Source: Flaccisagitta enflata
Lineage: Eukaryota; Chaetognatha; Sagittoidea; Aphragmophora
NCBI GenBank assembly: GCA_965153355.1
Contig: OZ231127.1
Location: 20,770,001 to 20,834,000, forward strand
Reading direction: 5' to 3'
Length of the DNA: 64,000 bases
Part shown: positions 12,524 to 35,232 of the stretch, piece by piece
Position numbering within the stretch: position 1 is the first letter of the stretch
Layout: the number at the start of each line of letters is the position of its first letter
Made by a program: the position numbers and the translations under genes
The notes under the pieces: generated by a model
The model's database searches: none
Seen by the model: the letters and a program-made list of their open reading frames with translations, nothing else
What the model was told of the DNA's origin: nothing

Positions 12524-15500
12524 TTAAGGTGCCATTTTTGACGCCAGTTCTTCGATTTGCTGCGAGAGTATGTTTCCATACGCCACCGGATCGAACTTCT
12601 TTGCCTCGTAAACGGTGGTTTTCAAACGCGTCTCATCGTTGTAAGTTTCCTGTAATTAAACAAGAATAAATATTGTTGCTTGAATAATCGAAAAATTAGG
12701 TAGCACATGTCACACTATTGTCGTGCTTGATGAAATTGTTTATCCTATCTTATAGCACTCACGACTCTCATTTCATCATTCTATGGCTCTGTATATATAT
12801 AGTTATTGGTCCTTTTAGGCAAATTAATAACACATGGACGCAAAATAGAATGTGATGAGGCACCCCCCCCCCTAGAGCTAACATGGCTGAATGAATTTTT
12901 TTTTTTTGATAGATGTCTGAATGAATAAGAGGAATATAAATGGGGTCATCAAAGGGATTTTTGAGATTGTATCTAGAACCATGAAAATCATCACTTTTTT
13001 CTCCATCTAAATTACTTTCATAATGTGTATATTTTCTGAATATAAATGATTATTTTCAGGGTTTTTGTTGCAATCTCAAAAATGGTTCTGATGACTCCAT
13101 CTATATTCCCCTAAAGATGACTTTTCCTCAAAATGACTTTCAAGAGGAAATTTCAGTTAAGCAATGTAGCTGAAGGGGGGTGCTAAAACGTTTTCTCGTT
13201 TTGTCGCCTCATCACCTTCTATTTTGCGTCCATTTGTAGTTGTTGCTTTCTCATTCAAATTAAACGCTCACCATTTTGGCTCTCATTCTAAACAAGAACG
13301 GCTTGAAGTTGACTTCGGCGAACATGTTGTCGTACTCCGAAGCATTTTCCTCCTTCATATCTCCCAACTCCGCTGCCGTTATTCCCATCAACACTTCGCC
13401 ACTCTCTTGGAACAGAGTTGCCCAGCAGTTGTCCGATGCATCGGCCAGATTCACCTGTGGGGCAAACGACGAATCATTCATATTTCTATAATCAATCATT
13501 TTGTGATTTTGATAATCTATAAGAACGTACACTGTAGCTTGTACCTAAATGATTGAAAGCAATAAAATCAGAATTCTACAAGTAGTTCTTGTTGTGGGGC
13601 TGTCTTGGGCTTCTAATGGCATCAATTTTGGTCTGAAAAATTTGCATCTTGCTGTCCGCGCCTTACCTTGAATTTTCCTTCAGCCTATGGGAAACCAAAA
13701 ATTTCAAAGTGCTTGAATCTCTGTTTTAAGTGCAGATTTGAAATCTGCAGAAAAAACTGTTGATTGAAAGTGCTTTCCTTTTTTCAATATTCCTTCGGGA
13801 TCATAGTCAAAATTCATCTTAAAGATATAAAAAAAAGGTAAGTTTGGCGATTTTACATATAAATAAAAGAGAAAGGTAAGTTTTGCAAACTTTGACACTT
13901 ATTTTGAGCGCCTTCTAGTTGGAATATTGAAAAAAGGAAAGCACTTTCAATTAACAGTTTTTTCTGCAGATTTCAAATCGGCAGTCAAAACAGAGATTTA
14001 AGCACTTTGAAATTTTTGGTTTCCCATACGCTGAAGGAAAATTCAAGGTAAGGCGCGGACAGCAAGATGCAATTTTTTCAGACCAAAAGTGATGTCATTG
14101 GAAGCCCCACAATAAGAACTACTTGTAGAGTTCTGATTTTATTGTTTATTGTCATTTCGGTACAAGCTAACGTACAGTCATAACCAAACGTCTTACTTGC
14201 AGCATCATCCTCCACTTGAATTTGTCAAACTCCTTGCCACATTTTTCGCATCTGTCAAGAAAGACAAAACAAATCGGTCAAAATTGAGCGCGAGTTCATT
14301 GATTGATTATAAGGATAACAGTAATACAGTCAAACCCCGCAATAACGGATGTCAAGGGACTAACAGATTTTATCTACTATAGGCAGGTTTTTATTGTTAC
14401 AATAAATAAATCAATAGAAATTGCTATAAAAAGACCAAGTTTTTCAATTTATTATCAACGGATTTTTATTACTCTTGGATCCGTTATAGCGGGTTCTAAT
14501 TGTACATAGAAATGTATCCAGAAATTGTAGCGTGTCAACATTTTATAGAAGGCCTCACCTCCAATTTCCGTTTCCAAGATCCTGCACTTTCTTGTTGCAT
14601 GTCTCACTGGGGCAAGCTTGATACAGGGCGTTATCCTTTTTGGTAAAGACAACGTTGGCTTTGACGGAATAGTAGTCGGGCTTGTCTCCGTGACCCATAT
14701 TCTCCGTCGTGGTTTGCTTGAAGCATTTCCAGTTGGTGCCGACGCCGGATGATCTGGTGCCGCCCGTGGAAAGCGACGTCAAATCCTCGGCGTTGCATCC
14801 CTCTTGATCCCACCAACCTCTGTAAAACGAAGGAGACATTTTGTAGACTATCAACCGTGGACTTTGTTAATTATGATCAATACTATCATATACATTCCGA
14901 TGTCTCAAATTTCTGACAGAAATACTGGCGTTTTGTGCAGTCCAGTTTCTGATGAAAACAAAAAATTTGCTGTCCAACAGAATCAAGTGAATGTCCCAGT
15001 TTACCATTTCTGATCCACATATCACCATCACCCCCAACATTTTGTTTTATCTTATCACGCGCAAATGGCTGCATCGCCGCAATCACCTGAGATCGTTACA
15101 CTCTGGTATATCGCTGTCGTTAATGTACAGTTTCGTTCCTCCTATGGTAGAGAGATTCTTTCCCTGGAAGTCGCCGATTCGCACTTGACGCGCGGCAACG
15201 ATAATTGGGGCTGGCGCGTCGGCGTTGAAGGATTGGGCCTAACGGCACCAGGATGGAAAAGAAAGTTGAAAACTTGAAACAGTCACATAGGACGACGTGA
15301 ATAAGATGGTAAACAAGATGATGATCGAGAGTGCGACAAGGCGTGCGAGGGGCGACAGGCAGATAGGCAGGTAGGTAGGCAGACACACAGACAAACAAAC
15401 CGGTAGAGCTACAGAGACAAGCAGTCAAACACGGACAATCACTGTCAATCAGAGGGCACTACAATCTTCTACAGATAGCCATCGGGACTTACATCTTTCC

Positions 15501-17379
15501 CCCACAGCGTCATACTGATGATCTTCTTAGAATCATCCACAAGCTGCAAGTCTCGTTTGATCAGCTCTCGTTGGTCCTTCTTGGATTTGATTGTGGCAAC
15601 TTCTCCACAAGATTTGACAATCCCTGAGAACAACAATGCACACATTCTAAACATTGTTATGATTGTAGTATTACAAGAGAAATTACAACTGGAATTGAAA
15701 GATAGTGGAGACAGTTGTGACTTAAGACCATAATGAAACGCACCGATAACGTCGACGACTTCTCCAACGTTGGTGTTTTCAATGTCGGAGATGCGTTTGA
15801 AGTCAAATTGGATCTTGGGAACGTCTCCGTCGTCGTCCACTGGTTCGATCATTGTCTCACGTTGAGCCGTCATTTCATACTGCGATGTCGTTTTGTTGTA
15901 CCTGAAACCAAAAACGGCCAACTATCACAATATTGACATCTTCAAGGAAATAATTCCAAGTCATTCTTGTATATTAAACCTTTTCTTCATCAACATATTT
16001 TATAAGGACTGACATGAACAAAAGCTAATTAACATTCAATCAGACCTGGCATCTTTAGGCTTCAGCGTTCCTTTGGTAATGACGTAGACGCTGCCCTCCT
16101 GAATGGTGTCCATGATTCTATCGCAATCTTCCTTGAACGCGGTGACCTTGAGAGACGCGGACTCGTCTTGAATTTCAAAAGAGAAGAGATGACCGTCGCC
16201 TCTCGCGTTGCTCCAAGTGCGTTTCTCCGATTTCTGAATGACACGACCTTTGATAGCCCACTTATTCTGATAGGGATTCAGTCCGGATATCGGCACGATG
16301 TTGGCCTGCGTCGCCATCGACGTGTTCATGCTGTTATTCGGCTTTTGAGAACGCTGCGGTTGTTGTTGATGTTGTTGTTGAGGTGGTTGCGCCGGTGGTT
16401 TGACATCGTTCTGTTTGGAGGCGTTATTGTTGATGTTGTTGTTGGATTTGAGGCCGCCGTTGGATGCGGGCGGTGTGTAAGACATGCCGGTCTCCCATTT
16501 GATGGGATTGCCGATTCTTTCCGCCGGCTTATCGACGACTTCGACTTCGATCAAAACGGCGAAGAATTTGGAATTATTCGATTCCGTGACGTTGCATCGG
16601 CGAACGTGCAAGATGGCGTTGGGACCGATCTCCCCGCTGTCCACGTTCGGGTTATAAGTGCTGTTCAACATGGCGCTGAAAAAGTGGGAGCGGGGGAGGG
16701 AGAGAATAACAGATGAAATATTAATGCTCTTTTCACAATTACGTATATTACACTTTTTTTTTATAAGAACGTCATTTTTTTTTCGAAGGCTTCATGTTCT
16801 TATTTTTGAGGCCATATGAAGCCTTCAACGTTCTTAGAGCGTTCTTAATTTAAATACTATATAAACTATAAAGAACCTTATAATATACTATTATTTGATT
16901 ATATCAAATATATTTCTATTGAATACTATTAAAACAAATGCTAAACATTAATGTCTGAGGATATTTTTTTGGTATTTATATTAGAAATTAAAGAATTTTA
17001 TATTAATTGTACTAAAATATTAGTGTTCTGTTAATGTTCTTCAAATATTACTTTAAGCGAAATTTTTTTCTCAAGATTTGAAGCTTTCGTATGTTCTTAA
17101 GATGTTCTTAATTTTAGGGCCATTCGAAGCCTAGATGTTCTTTTAAACTAGGTTCTTATAAAAAAAAAAAGTTGTAGTATCAAAAATCAAAATCATAATT
17201 ATCTTATCGATGGCGGTATTAACTCACTTGGAAGATTGATGCACTCCATCATGCAACAACACTCGGAATCTGCCATTGACGTTTTTGCAGGCGATCACTT
17301 GCACGTAGAATTCTTCGTTATCGTAACTGCCGGTACACAGTTTGGACACGATGCCCGCGGTTAAAGAATCGCCAGACAT
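12524..17379 (-). CDS. RPA1: replication protein A 70-kDa DNA-binding subunit
   Basis: Nine exons: 17379-17228, 16675-16046, 15901-15744, 15623-15493, 15238-15087, 14819-14559, 14251-14197, 13454-13272, 12649-12524; all phases join, giving 615 residues (human 616). Domains in order: N-terminal OB fold (about 1-110, GEIGPNAILHVRRCNV), a Gln/Asn-rich linker (about 125-170), OB folds A (NPYQNKWAIKGRV...FSFEIQDES) and B (IQFDFKRISDIEN...TLWGKD), and C with its zinc ribbon Cys477, Cys482, Cys496, Cys499. RPA1 is the main single-stranded-DNA-binding subunit of the RPA trimer in replication, repair and checkpoint signalling. Introns 1, 7 and 8 each carry a foldback element. The start lies 153 bp after the RPP25-like stop, with an acceptor-like GTTGATCAG ending at 17448. 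Confidence 0.97.
12834..13233. mobile_element. foldback MITE-like element in RPA1 intron 8
   Basis: Ends are inverted repeats of about 28 bp (ATGGACGCAAAATAGAA...GATGAGGC) with one mismatch. Inner arms again pair (runs of C at 12862 against GGGGGGTGC near 13175; TTTTTGAGATTGTA against TTGCAATCTCAAAAA). No open reading frame. Exact ends and target duplication are unclear. Confidence 0.75.
13558..14144. mobile_element. long palindromic foldback element in RPA1 intron 7
   Basis: Two inverted arms of about 235 bp. The left begins CAATAAAATCAGAATTCTAC and the right ends with its near-exact complement. The arms differ by scattered mismatches and surround about 100 bp. No protein coded; a typical foldback or MITE structure. 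Confidence 0.85.
15345..15400. repeat. GGCA/GGTA microsatellite
   Basis: Degenerate (AGGC/AGGT)n and CAGACA units in RPA1 intron 4. Confidence 0.8.
16751..17174. mobile_element. poly-T-ended MITE, copy 1, in RPA1 intron 1
   Basis: Left end CACTTTTTTTTTATAAGAAC, right end GTTCTTATAAAAAAAAAAAG followed by TTG; both flanked by TA (16749-16750, 17175-17176). Subterminal inverted blocks contain GAAGGCTTC and GAAGCCT. Same architecture as the element at 40679. The TA duplication points to a Tc1/mariner-type transposase acting in trans. Confidence 0.8.
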
Positions 17380-17532
17380 GATTCTTTTTGGTTTTGCAAG
17401 GGTTTTTTTTTTTAATCAACTTTGACAACGACACAAATAACCTTTATCTGATCAACAAAAAACAAACAGATGTATCAAAAACACAAGAGGTGGAAAACAA
17501 TTGGGACATAAATAACACAGGATATTTGGTAA
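17380..17532 (-). promoter_or_regulatory. 153-bp spacer between RPP25-like gene and RPA1
   Basis: Read on the minus strand it has a T-rich stretch ending TTGTTGATCAG at 17448, 69 nt before the RPA1 ATG, and no AATAAA. Candidate trans-splice acceptor. Confidence 0.4.
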
Positions 17533-19717
17533 TCAGTCGTCTGTGGCCATAGCCTCCCCACTGGGCGCCTCTTCAATTTTAACATTGGGCGATTCAATCG
17601 AGGATGAGTCCATTGACTGAGGCGATGACGGTTTCAAGTCTGGCTTCGAATCGGGCGTCGGTTTCACGTCTAACGCTGTACTTGCACCATCTTTTGTCGC
17701 TTCCACATCCGCTTTGGGAGATGGAGTTTCTCTTTCAACCGAGTCTTGATTCCGCTTAGAATTAGTTACGGCCTTTGATGGTGGATTTTGCCCTCCACCG
17801 GCGCCTCTTTTCCGTCTTTTTTCATCTTTCTTTTTCCTCTCAAAGTCCTTTCTTCGAATCGAGTCCCCCAGCAAAGTTTCATCGGCGGCGGCGCCTTTTC
17901 CATTTTCCACGGCAGTTTTGTCATTCCGCCTTTTGTTTCTATTTTGTTGTTGGGGCCTGTTGTTGCGTTTGGGTCGGTTGTCGGATATTTCTCGATCAAA
18001 TAGCCCGTGCAAGTCTTCCGGAGCCTGTGAATAATGGAGAAAACCTTCAACGAAAACCAGAGGTGCCGATCCTGCTAAGCTGTCGGGTAGCCTGGAAAAA
18101 TTAGCGTTTACAAACTGCGACACTTTTCACATGTCCACAGGCATAGACATATACGCCCTCTTTCCACTTCCTCTTCCCCCCCCCTCCCCCTAGCATACTT
18201 GTTCACAGTTTACAACCTGTTGCCTTTAGGAACGCCATTTTTATCTTCCTCCCCGTTTACCTAAAACTATGCAGATTACACGACACCATGTGGACTATTT
18301 GTGGACAGGTGCAGTGGCGTTGAGGGTCACACGCGCACTTTGACAGGAAATGCTGAGGACTAAATGAATTAGGTAGCAGGATTTTTTTTCTCAAGCATAG
18401 AGCTGACAACCACGTATGAGCATTGAAGAAAGTGTCGTCACAATGGGAGCCTAACAATTTCATGCAATTAGCAAAGCTTTTTCAGTCAGTTTATCTTTTC
18501 AAACGAAACGTAATCTTGTTTTATATTAAAGAGGTTCCAGATTTGAATCATTCGTGCTGGCTTTTTTTGCGATGTCATGAGGCGTTTGTTTGATCATAAA
18601 TAGGCAGAATTACGTGATGCTGAGAATGATTTTCTTCTCGTTAAAGAAGTGTCGTTAGCTTGGATAAATCACATATCTACAATATGCAAATGAGGATTTA
18701 GTCAAATCTACACATCGGTGGAGAAAGCTTTTAATCTTTATCTTTCTTCCTTTCCCTCTTTCACTTCTTTACACCAGCTTGCTGGCCGCAACTGCCACAT
18801 TAAGGCGCTTGCCTGTCGCGTAGCAATGCTACCATGTACCACGCCACACAGAATCGATAACTATGGCGAAAACAAGCAACATGGTGAAGGCAACCTGAAC
18901 GGCTGAAAGACTCCCTGTCATTGAATCCTTTGTTTTTTGTTTCGACCGCAAAACTCCTCACCTGGTATCCATTGACGTCTTTATTCAGCGCCTCCTTGGA
19001 CAGCAGAATTTTAATAAAGGGTAGATGGCGCTTTACTCGAATCGCGTCGAGACCGTCGATCCGAGGATTCCAAGTTTCGACGATCGTCATCGTTGCCACG
19101 CGCGTGATTTGATGGAGGGAATGGCTGAAGGAGAAGATTAACGCCAAATATGGGGCTTTTGAAAAGTCATGAACGTGCGTTAATCGGGCAGCAGCCATAT
19201 GGGGGGGGGGGGCATGATGACTTTTAATTGGACAAATGGGAACCAGTTTATCACTACACCTACCACCTGTTTCCTACTCTTTCGCCACTTCTCCTCTTTC
19301 GCGAATCCTCCACCTAAATCTCTCACCCGAATTTCTTTTTCATGATTTCCGCGCAGGTTATAGTCTTTTGCACGGCATCTCCTCTTCCTTCCCAGATGAT
19401 TTGCTTGATAGAATCGGCAGCCAACTTTTTCTCAGCATACTGAAATGGGCGAAATAATAAGGGTCAAGTGAATATACATGCATCGGCAATCGTTAAATAA
19501 CGGCATTGATCAAGATGGCGGACGCCCAATTTATAGTCTCTATAAACAACATGAATGCGTCAGGAACATCATCAATTGGCGCAAGTCAAACCTGTATGAG
19601 ATTCTTTGTTTTGCTTCCGGGTTTGACTTGCATCACGGTCGCTTCCTTCGTCGCTCCATCGATTAACACTTCCGGGACGAATTCCTCGTCAACTTCCGAT
19701 TTGACGTAATTATCCAT
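17533..19717 (-). CDS. RPP25: RNase P/MRP subunit p25-like Alba-domain protein
   Basis: Exons 19717-19592, 19439-19327, 19124-18962, 18024-17533 join in phase to 297 residues. The start MDNYVKSEVDEE resembles human RPP25L MEHYRKAGSVE. The Alba core runs from VMQVKPGSKTKNLI through GRGDAVQKTITCAEIMKKKF to GLHQ-like HSLHQITRV, then VKRHLPFIKILLSKEALNK...GYQ, which is closely like the vertebrate p25 signature. In the family it pairs with p20 (POP7) and binds the P3 RNA stem of RNase P and RNase MRP. Residues 135-297 form a long low-complexity tail, basic then Ser/Pro/Asp/Glu-rich, probably disordered. The fourth exon start was chosen at the TTATTCACAG acceptor because the phase fits; an upstream acceptor would hit a stop. 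RPP25 and RPP25L cannot be told apart here. Confidence 0.88.
18540..18840. repeat. dispersed repeat, copy 2 (in RPP25 intron 3)
   Basis: Same order of blocks as 10250-10745: ATATGCAAATGAGGATT, a pyrimidine tract and GTCGCGTAGCAATGCTACCA. Confidence 0.7.
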
Positions 19718-21033
19718 CGTCCATTCACGTTATTTGAAAAAGGTTAAGCCAAAAGACAAAACCAGCGAGTCACTATCAATATTTTTCACGGTTTACAGTT
19801 CCATAACTGCGCTCTGGAAAGGAGAAAATTCTATTAACTTTGATATTTGATACGGGAACAGATTGGACAGACGAGAAAAAGAGAGAGAGATAGACGTCGG
19901 ACGTAGTTACTAGTAAACTGTTCTTATTTTCTTGGACAGTGAGGAAATAAGGACGAACGCTGATATCAATGAATGGCCATTGGCCAAGGGATGATTTTAC
20001 GGCTTTCAGAGTCTCGGTATGAGGGGGAATAAACCTGGTAGCTGGGTAATTAGAATCACGACAGAGATGGAGAACAGAGAACTTAAAGAGAAAAGTCGGT
20101 TGATGAGCAAAATGACTCAATTTCGACTAATTTCTAAAAATGAATGATTTTAAAGTGAAATTTGGTACAGGTAGGACTCCCGCCGGAGGGGTTCAGAGAA
20201 AACGAACCGGTCGGAGTCGAGGACAATGAATTACAAGTCGCTGGTAGTACCACGAATATCGAAAGAGGGATAGAACAGAAAGAATGTTACAGAGACGGGG
20301 TAAAAAAAGAGGCTTTTTAGTTTCCGTGAAAAGAATAAACGGTATCCAACACCCAGATGTCTCATCGACAACCTGCAGACCCTTAACTTCCCGATTCACT
20401 CGTTAAATGCAATCAGAGTGGAATGTGTTCAAAGATGCGTAATATTAACTTAGGAAATAAAACACTCCTCTTCCCACTACAGTCTATGTATATAAACACT
20501 TACCATCGAGAACATTTTAAAAAGATTTAGCTAACTTTCACAAAGAACGAACGCTACGGTCTTTTGAAGGAAGAGCACTTTATGATAACAGTCGTGGACT
20601 GATCCAGATCAGCCTCACGAAGTGTGATCGTTATGGTATGATTAACGGCGAAGTATCAGATCTAAACCGCCAAAAAAAATTTCTTTGAACGATTTTCTTC
20701 GTACACGCAATTCTTAAACATCTATTGACTAGATCGTCTGGAAATCAATTTATTAATTCAATTTCGCGCCGATGTGGACTTCAATTTGAAGTTCGGCAGA
20801 TCACTTAAAACCGAAGAATTATAAAAAAAACGTGCAACCAAGCACCGTTCCGATAAAACTCCATCAAGGAACCCTACTTGCGTTTAAAAAAAAATGCCCT
20901 ACACGAGACGCACGCGCTCGCATTCCTCGCAAAGTCATTCTCATTCATTTAACAAAGGAAGGCTTGTTAAGTCTCGGTTTCAGTTACGCGCGACCAAACG
21001 CGCTTGAGTTAAACTCTTTTTTAGTTTTTAACG
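19718..21033. other. intergenic spacer TRAM to RPP25
   Basis: 1.3 kb with no recognised gene. Contains a short GAGAGA run near 19880 and a pair of imperfect inverted segments near 19790-20100. It should hold the TRAM 3' UTR and RPP25 promoter. Confidence 0.5.
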
Positions 21034-32820
<11,787 letters not shown>

Positions 32821-33220
32821 CGTGATTCGGGGTTATTTGGTGTTAAAGAGTGTGAATTTGAGTTGGTATATAATTGATTGGGTTCTTCAAAAAAGTTTCG
32901 ACGTCACCCGTCTTATTAATCAAGTGCGTATCAAATAATTGTTTGATTAAATTCAATTCTTTGGTTTGATTCGTTATAATTTTTTCCACTTGGATAGTTG
33001 TTAAACACGCACGGTTTCGCGCGCGTTCGAAATTAACTGAGAAATAACATTAGATTTAGAGAATATGAGAGGGTTGGGTGCTTCACATACCAAAACTTTG
33101 AAGTATACCTTCTATTTACTTTGGTAATATAGAGGAGCAAAAATCATAAGATGACCATTTTTTTCTTCAAAATTCCTTTATCTTTCATTTTTGTTTTGGC
33201 CCACAGAAATCCCAGATGTA
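32821..33220. other. spacer upstream of TRAM
   Basis: AT-rich region that should contain the TRAM promoter. No gene seen. Confidence 0.5.
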
Positions 33221-33621
33221 CAGTCTCAATGATAATATAGTGAGAGGGGCAGCAAAATCGCTAGCACCCCTACCTACAGCCTGGATGGGCGATATTACAG
33301 AGACAACTGAAGCACTGGGTAAAAGCTTATCCCAATACTATTCCCGCCATCGAGGCGTTTTTCGAATTTCCTCATAGTTTTGGAGATATTGGTCATAAAC
33401 TAGCTAAATCAACACCTCAGAAAATAGCTGATTTTTACCCTAAAAATGGCTGTATCTTGAAAACTAGGTTGAAAATACAAAATCGCCTCGATGGCGGGAA
33501 TTGAATTGGGACAAGTTGTTGGGCACCACCTTTATTGTCCGTGTTGTAGTAACCATTTGGGCTGCAGGTAGGGGTGCTAGCGATTTTGACTGCCCCTCTC
33601 ACTGTAATATCATTGCTTCTG
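33221..33621. mobile_element. foldback MITE-like element
   Basis: Inverted arms of about 60 bp (GTGAGAGGGGCAG...CGCTAGCACCCCTACC at left, complement at right), then inner arms CCGCCATCGAGGCG. TA at both ends (33219-33220 and 33622-33623); termini CAG...CTG. Confidence 0.8.
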
Positions 33622-33899
33622 TAAGCAAAATCCTGTGTAGTTTTGTCACTAAAAAGACAATCATTTATTTATTTCAGAGAAATATGGTATTTATGAAAAT
33701 AGACTAAAATATCAGAATATAAACTGTAAAAGAGCTTACTTAAAAAACAAGATTAATAATTTTATAAAGATAAAAATTAATAATAACTAATTCAAAAATT
33801 GATTTATCCCTTTACATTACGCAAATTAAGTGCTTAAAATGAAATTGCTAAAAAATGAAAAATAAATGATTTTTGATAAAAAAAAATATAAGGGTCTTA

Positions 33900-34652
33900 C
33901 AGACGGGCCACTATTTTAGCGTGTGGAGGCACAAAGTTTTAGCCCCACCCCTACAGCTCAAACCCAAATTTTTGCACTTTGAAGTGCTCTTGATACCTTG
34001 GGGCATAACAAATGGCGCCACCGTGGCGATTTTAGAGTTTCCACTTTTAACACCCCCAATTTTGCGATTTTTGCCCACGGGGGTGGTTCAGGGGTGGGAA
34101 AAAAGTGGTCATTTGGAGGGGTTAAAAGTAGAAACTCAAAAATCGCCACGGTGGCGCCATTTGTATAGTCCCAAGGTATCTAAAGTTGTTCCGATTAAAA
34201 AGATTGGATAATGGGTTTGAGCTGTAGGGGTGGGGCTAAAAAATGTGCCACCACACACCCTAATAAGAGCGGAGGAGGGACCCAAAGTTTTAGCATCACC
34301 CCCTACAGCTTAAATGGCTCAAATATTCCTCTCACTAGCCATGGCGGTTTATACCTCAGGTGGATACAAGTGGCGCTACCGTGGCGATTTTTGAATTTCC
34401 ACCTAGAACACCCTTAGATTTCGCAAAATCACTCTCAGGAGCCCCCCAAAAAATCCAACAATTTTTTTTTCAATTTTGATAATTTGGGGGTGTTCTAGGT
34501 GGAAATTCAAAAATTGCCACGGTGGCGCCACTTGTATCCACCCAAGATATATTCCGCCACATCAAGTAAGAAATTTGCTTGAGCCACATAAGCTGTAGTG
34601 GGTGATGCTAAAACTTTGGGTCCCTCCTCCGCTCTTATTAGGGTCCTATCTG
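33900..34652. mobile_element. composite CAGACGG-family foldback element
   Basis: Two palindromes back to back: one about 33922-34256 (GTGTGGAGGCACAAAGTTTT at left, complement at right), one about 34258-34642 (CCCTAATAAGAGCGGAGGAG, complement at right). Outer ends CAGACGGGCC and GGTCCTATCTG lie next to TA. The ends expected between the two halves are missing. Confidence 0.8.
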
Positions 34653-34659
34653 TAAATTA

Positions 34660-35232
34660 ATGGTTCTTCTGTAAATTTGCCACTGCAAATCAAATAAATA
34701 TGACCAAGTAGGCCAATAAGGTGCAACTTGTGGATTGTCGAAAAAATGCGTTACCAGGCAAACCAACAGACCAACCAACAGACACAGCCAGTTATAGAGG
34801 TGCTTTGTCGCACCTAAAAAGGTGAAAAGAAATAAACAACTTTTGCTATGTGAAGCTCCCAGATGAGAGTGTTGATGATCAAATTGGCAACGAGTCGGAT
34901 GAGGCGACGCCTAAGGCTCGGGAAATCAATTGGGACGTCAGTTGGGGTATGCGCTGGTACGAGCTGAATCGCTAGTAACGCTATTTGAAATAATTGTGTA
35001 GGCAACAAAGATTCAATTGCTAGTCACTCGCCAGCATAACAGAACTGATACGGGTTTTGCTTTAGAATTCAGATTCAATGCATAATCACGCGCTATCCCT
35101 TGCGTATCTTTATAGCTAGATTAGTTGTTTTTCCGTGAAAAAATAGCAAGATAAATAAGCGTGTCAGAGACCCAGGGGCTGGAAGCCCGGGACGGTCACA
35201 TAATATGGAAGAGCTGGCGTTGAAATTGAACT
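34660..35232. other. spacer downstream of STX18 with (GACA)-family fragment
   Basis: 34735-34815 matches 48840-48985 (CACAGCCAGTTATAGAGGTG followed by CTTTGTCGCACC). The rest has no recognised feature and should include the STX18 3' UTR. Confidence 0.6.

Noticed and set aside
18025-18123. Alternative 5' extension of the last RPP25 exon (MSQFVNANFSRLPD...)
   Set aside because: Does not join in phase with the preceding exon; the TTATTCACAG acceptor at 18025 does.
19776-20120. 114-codon minus frame after RPP25's upstream side
   Set aside because: No recognisable domain and no splice logic; left as spacer.
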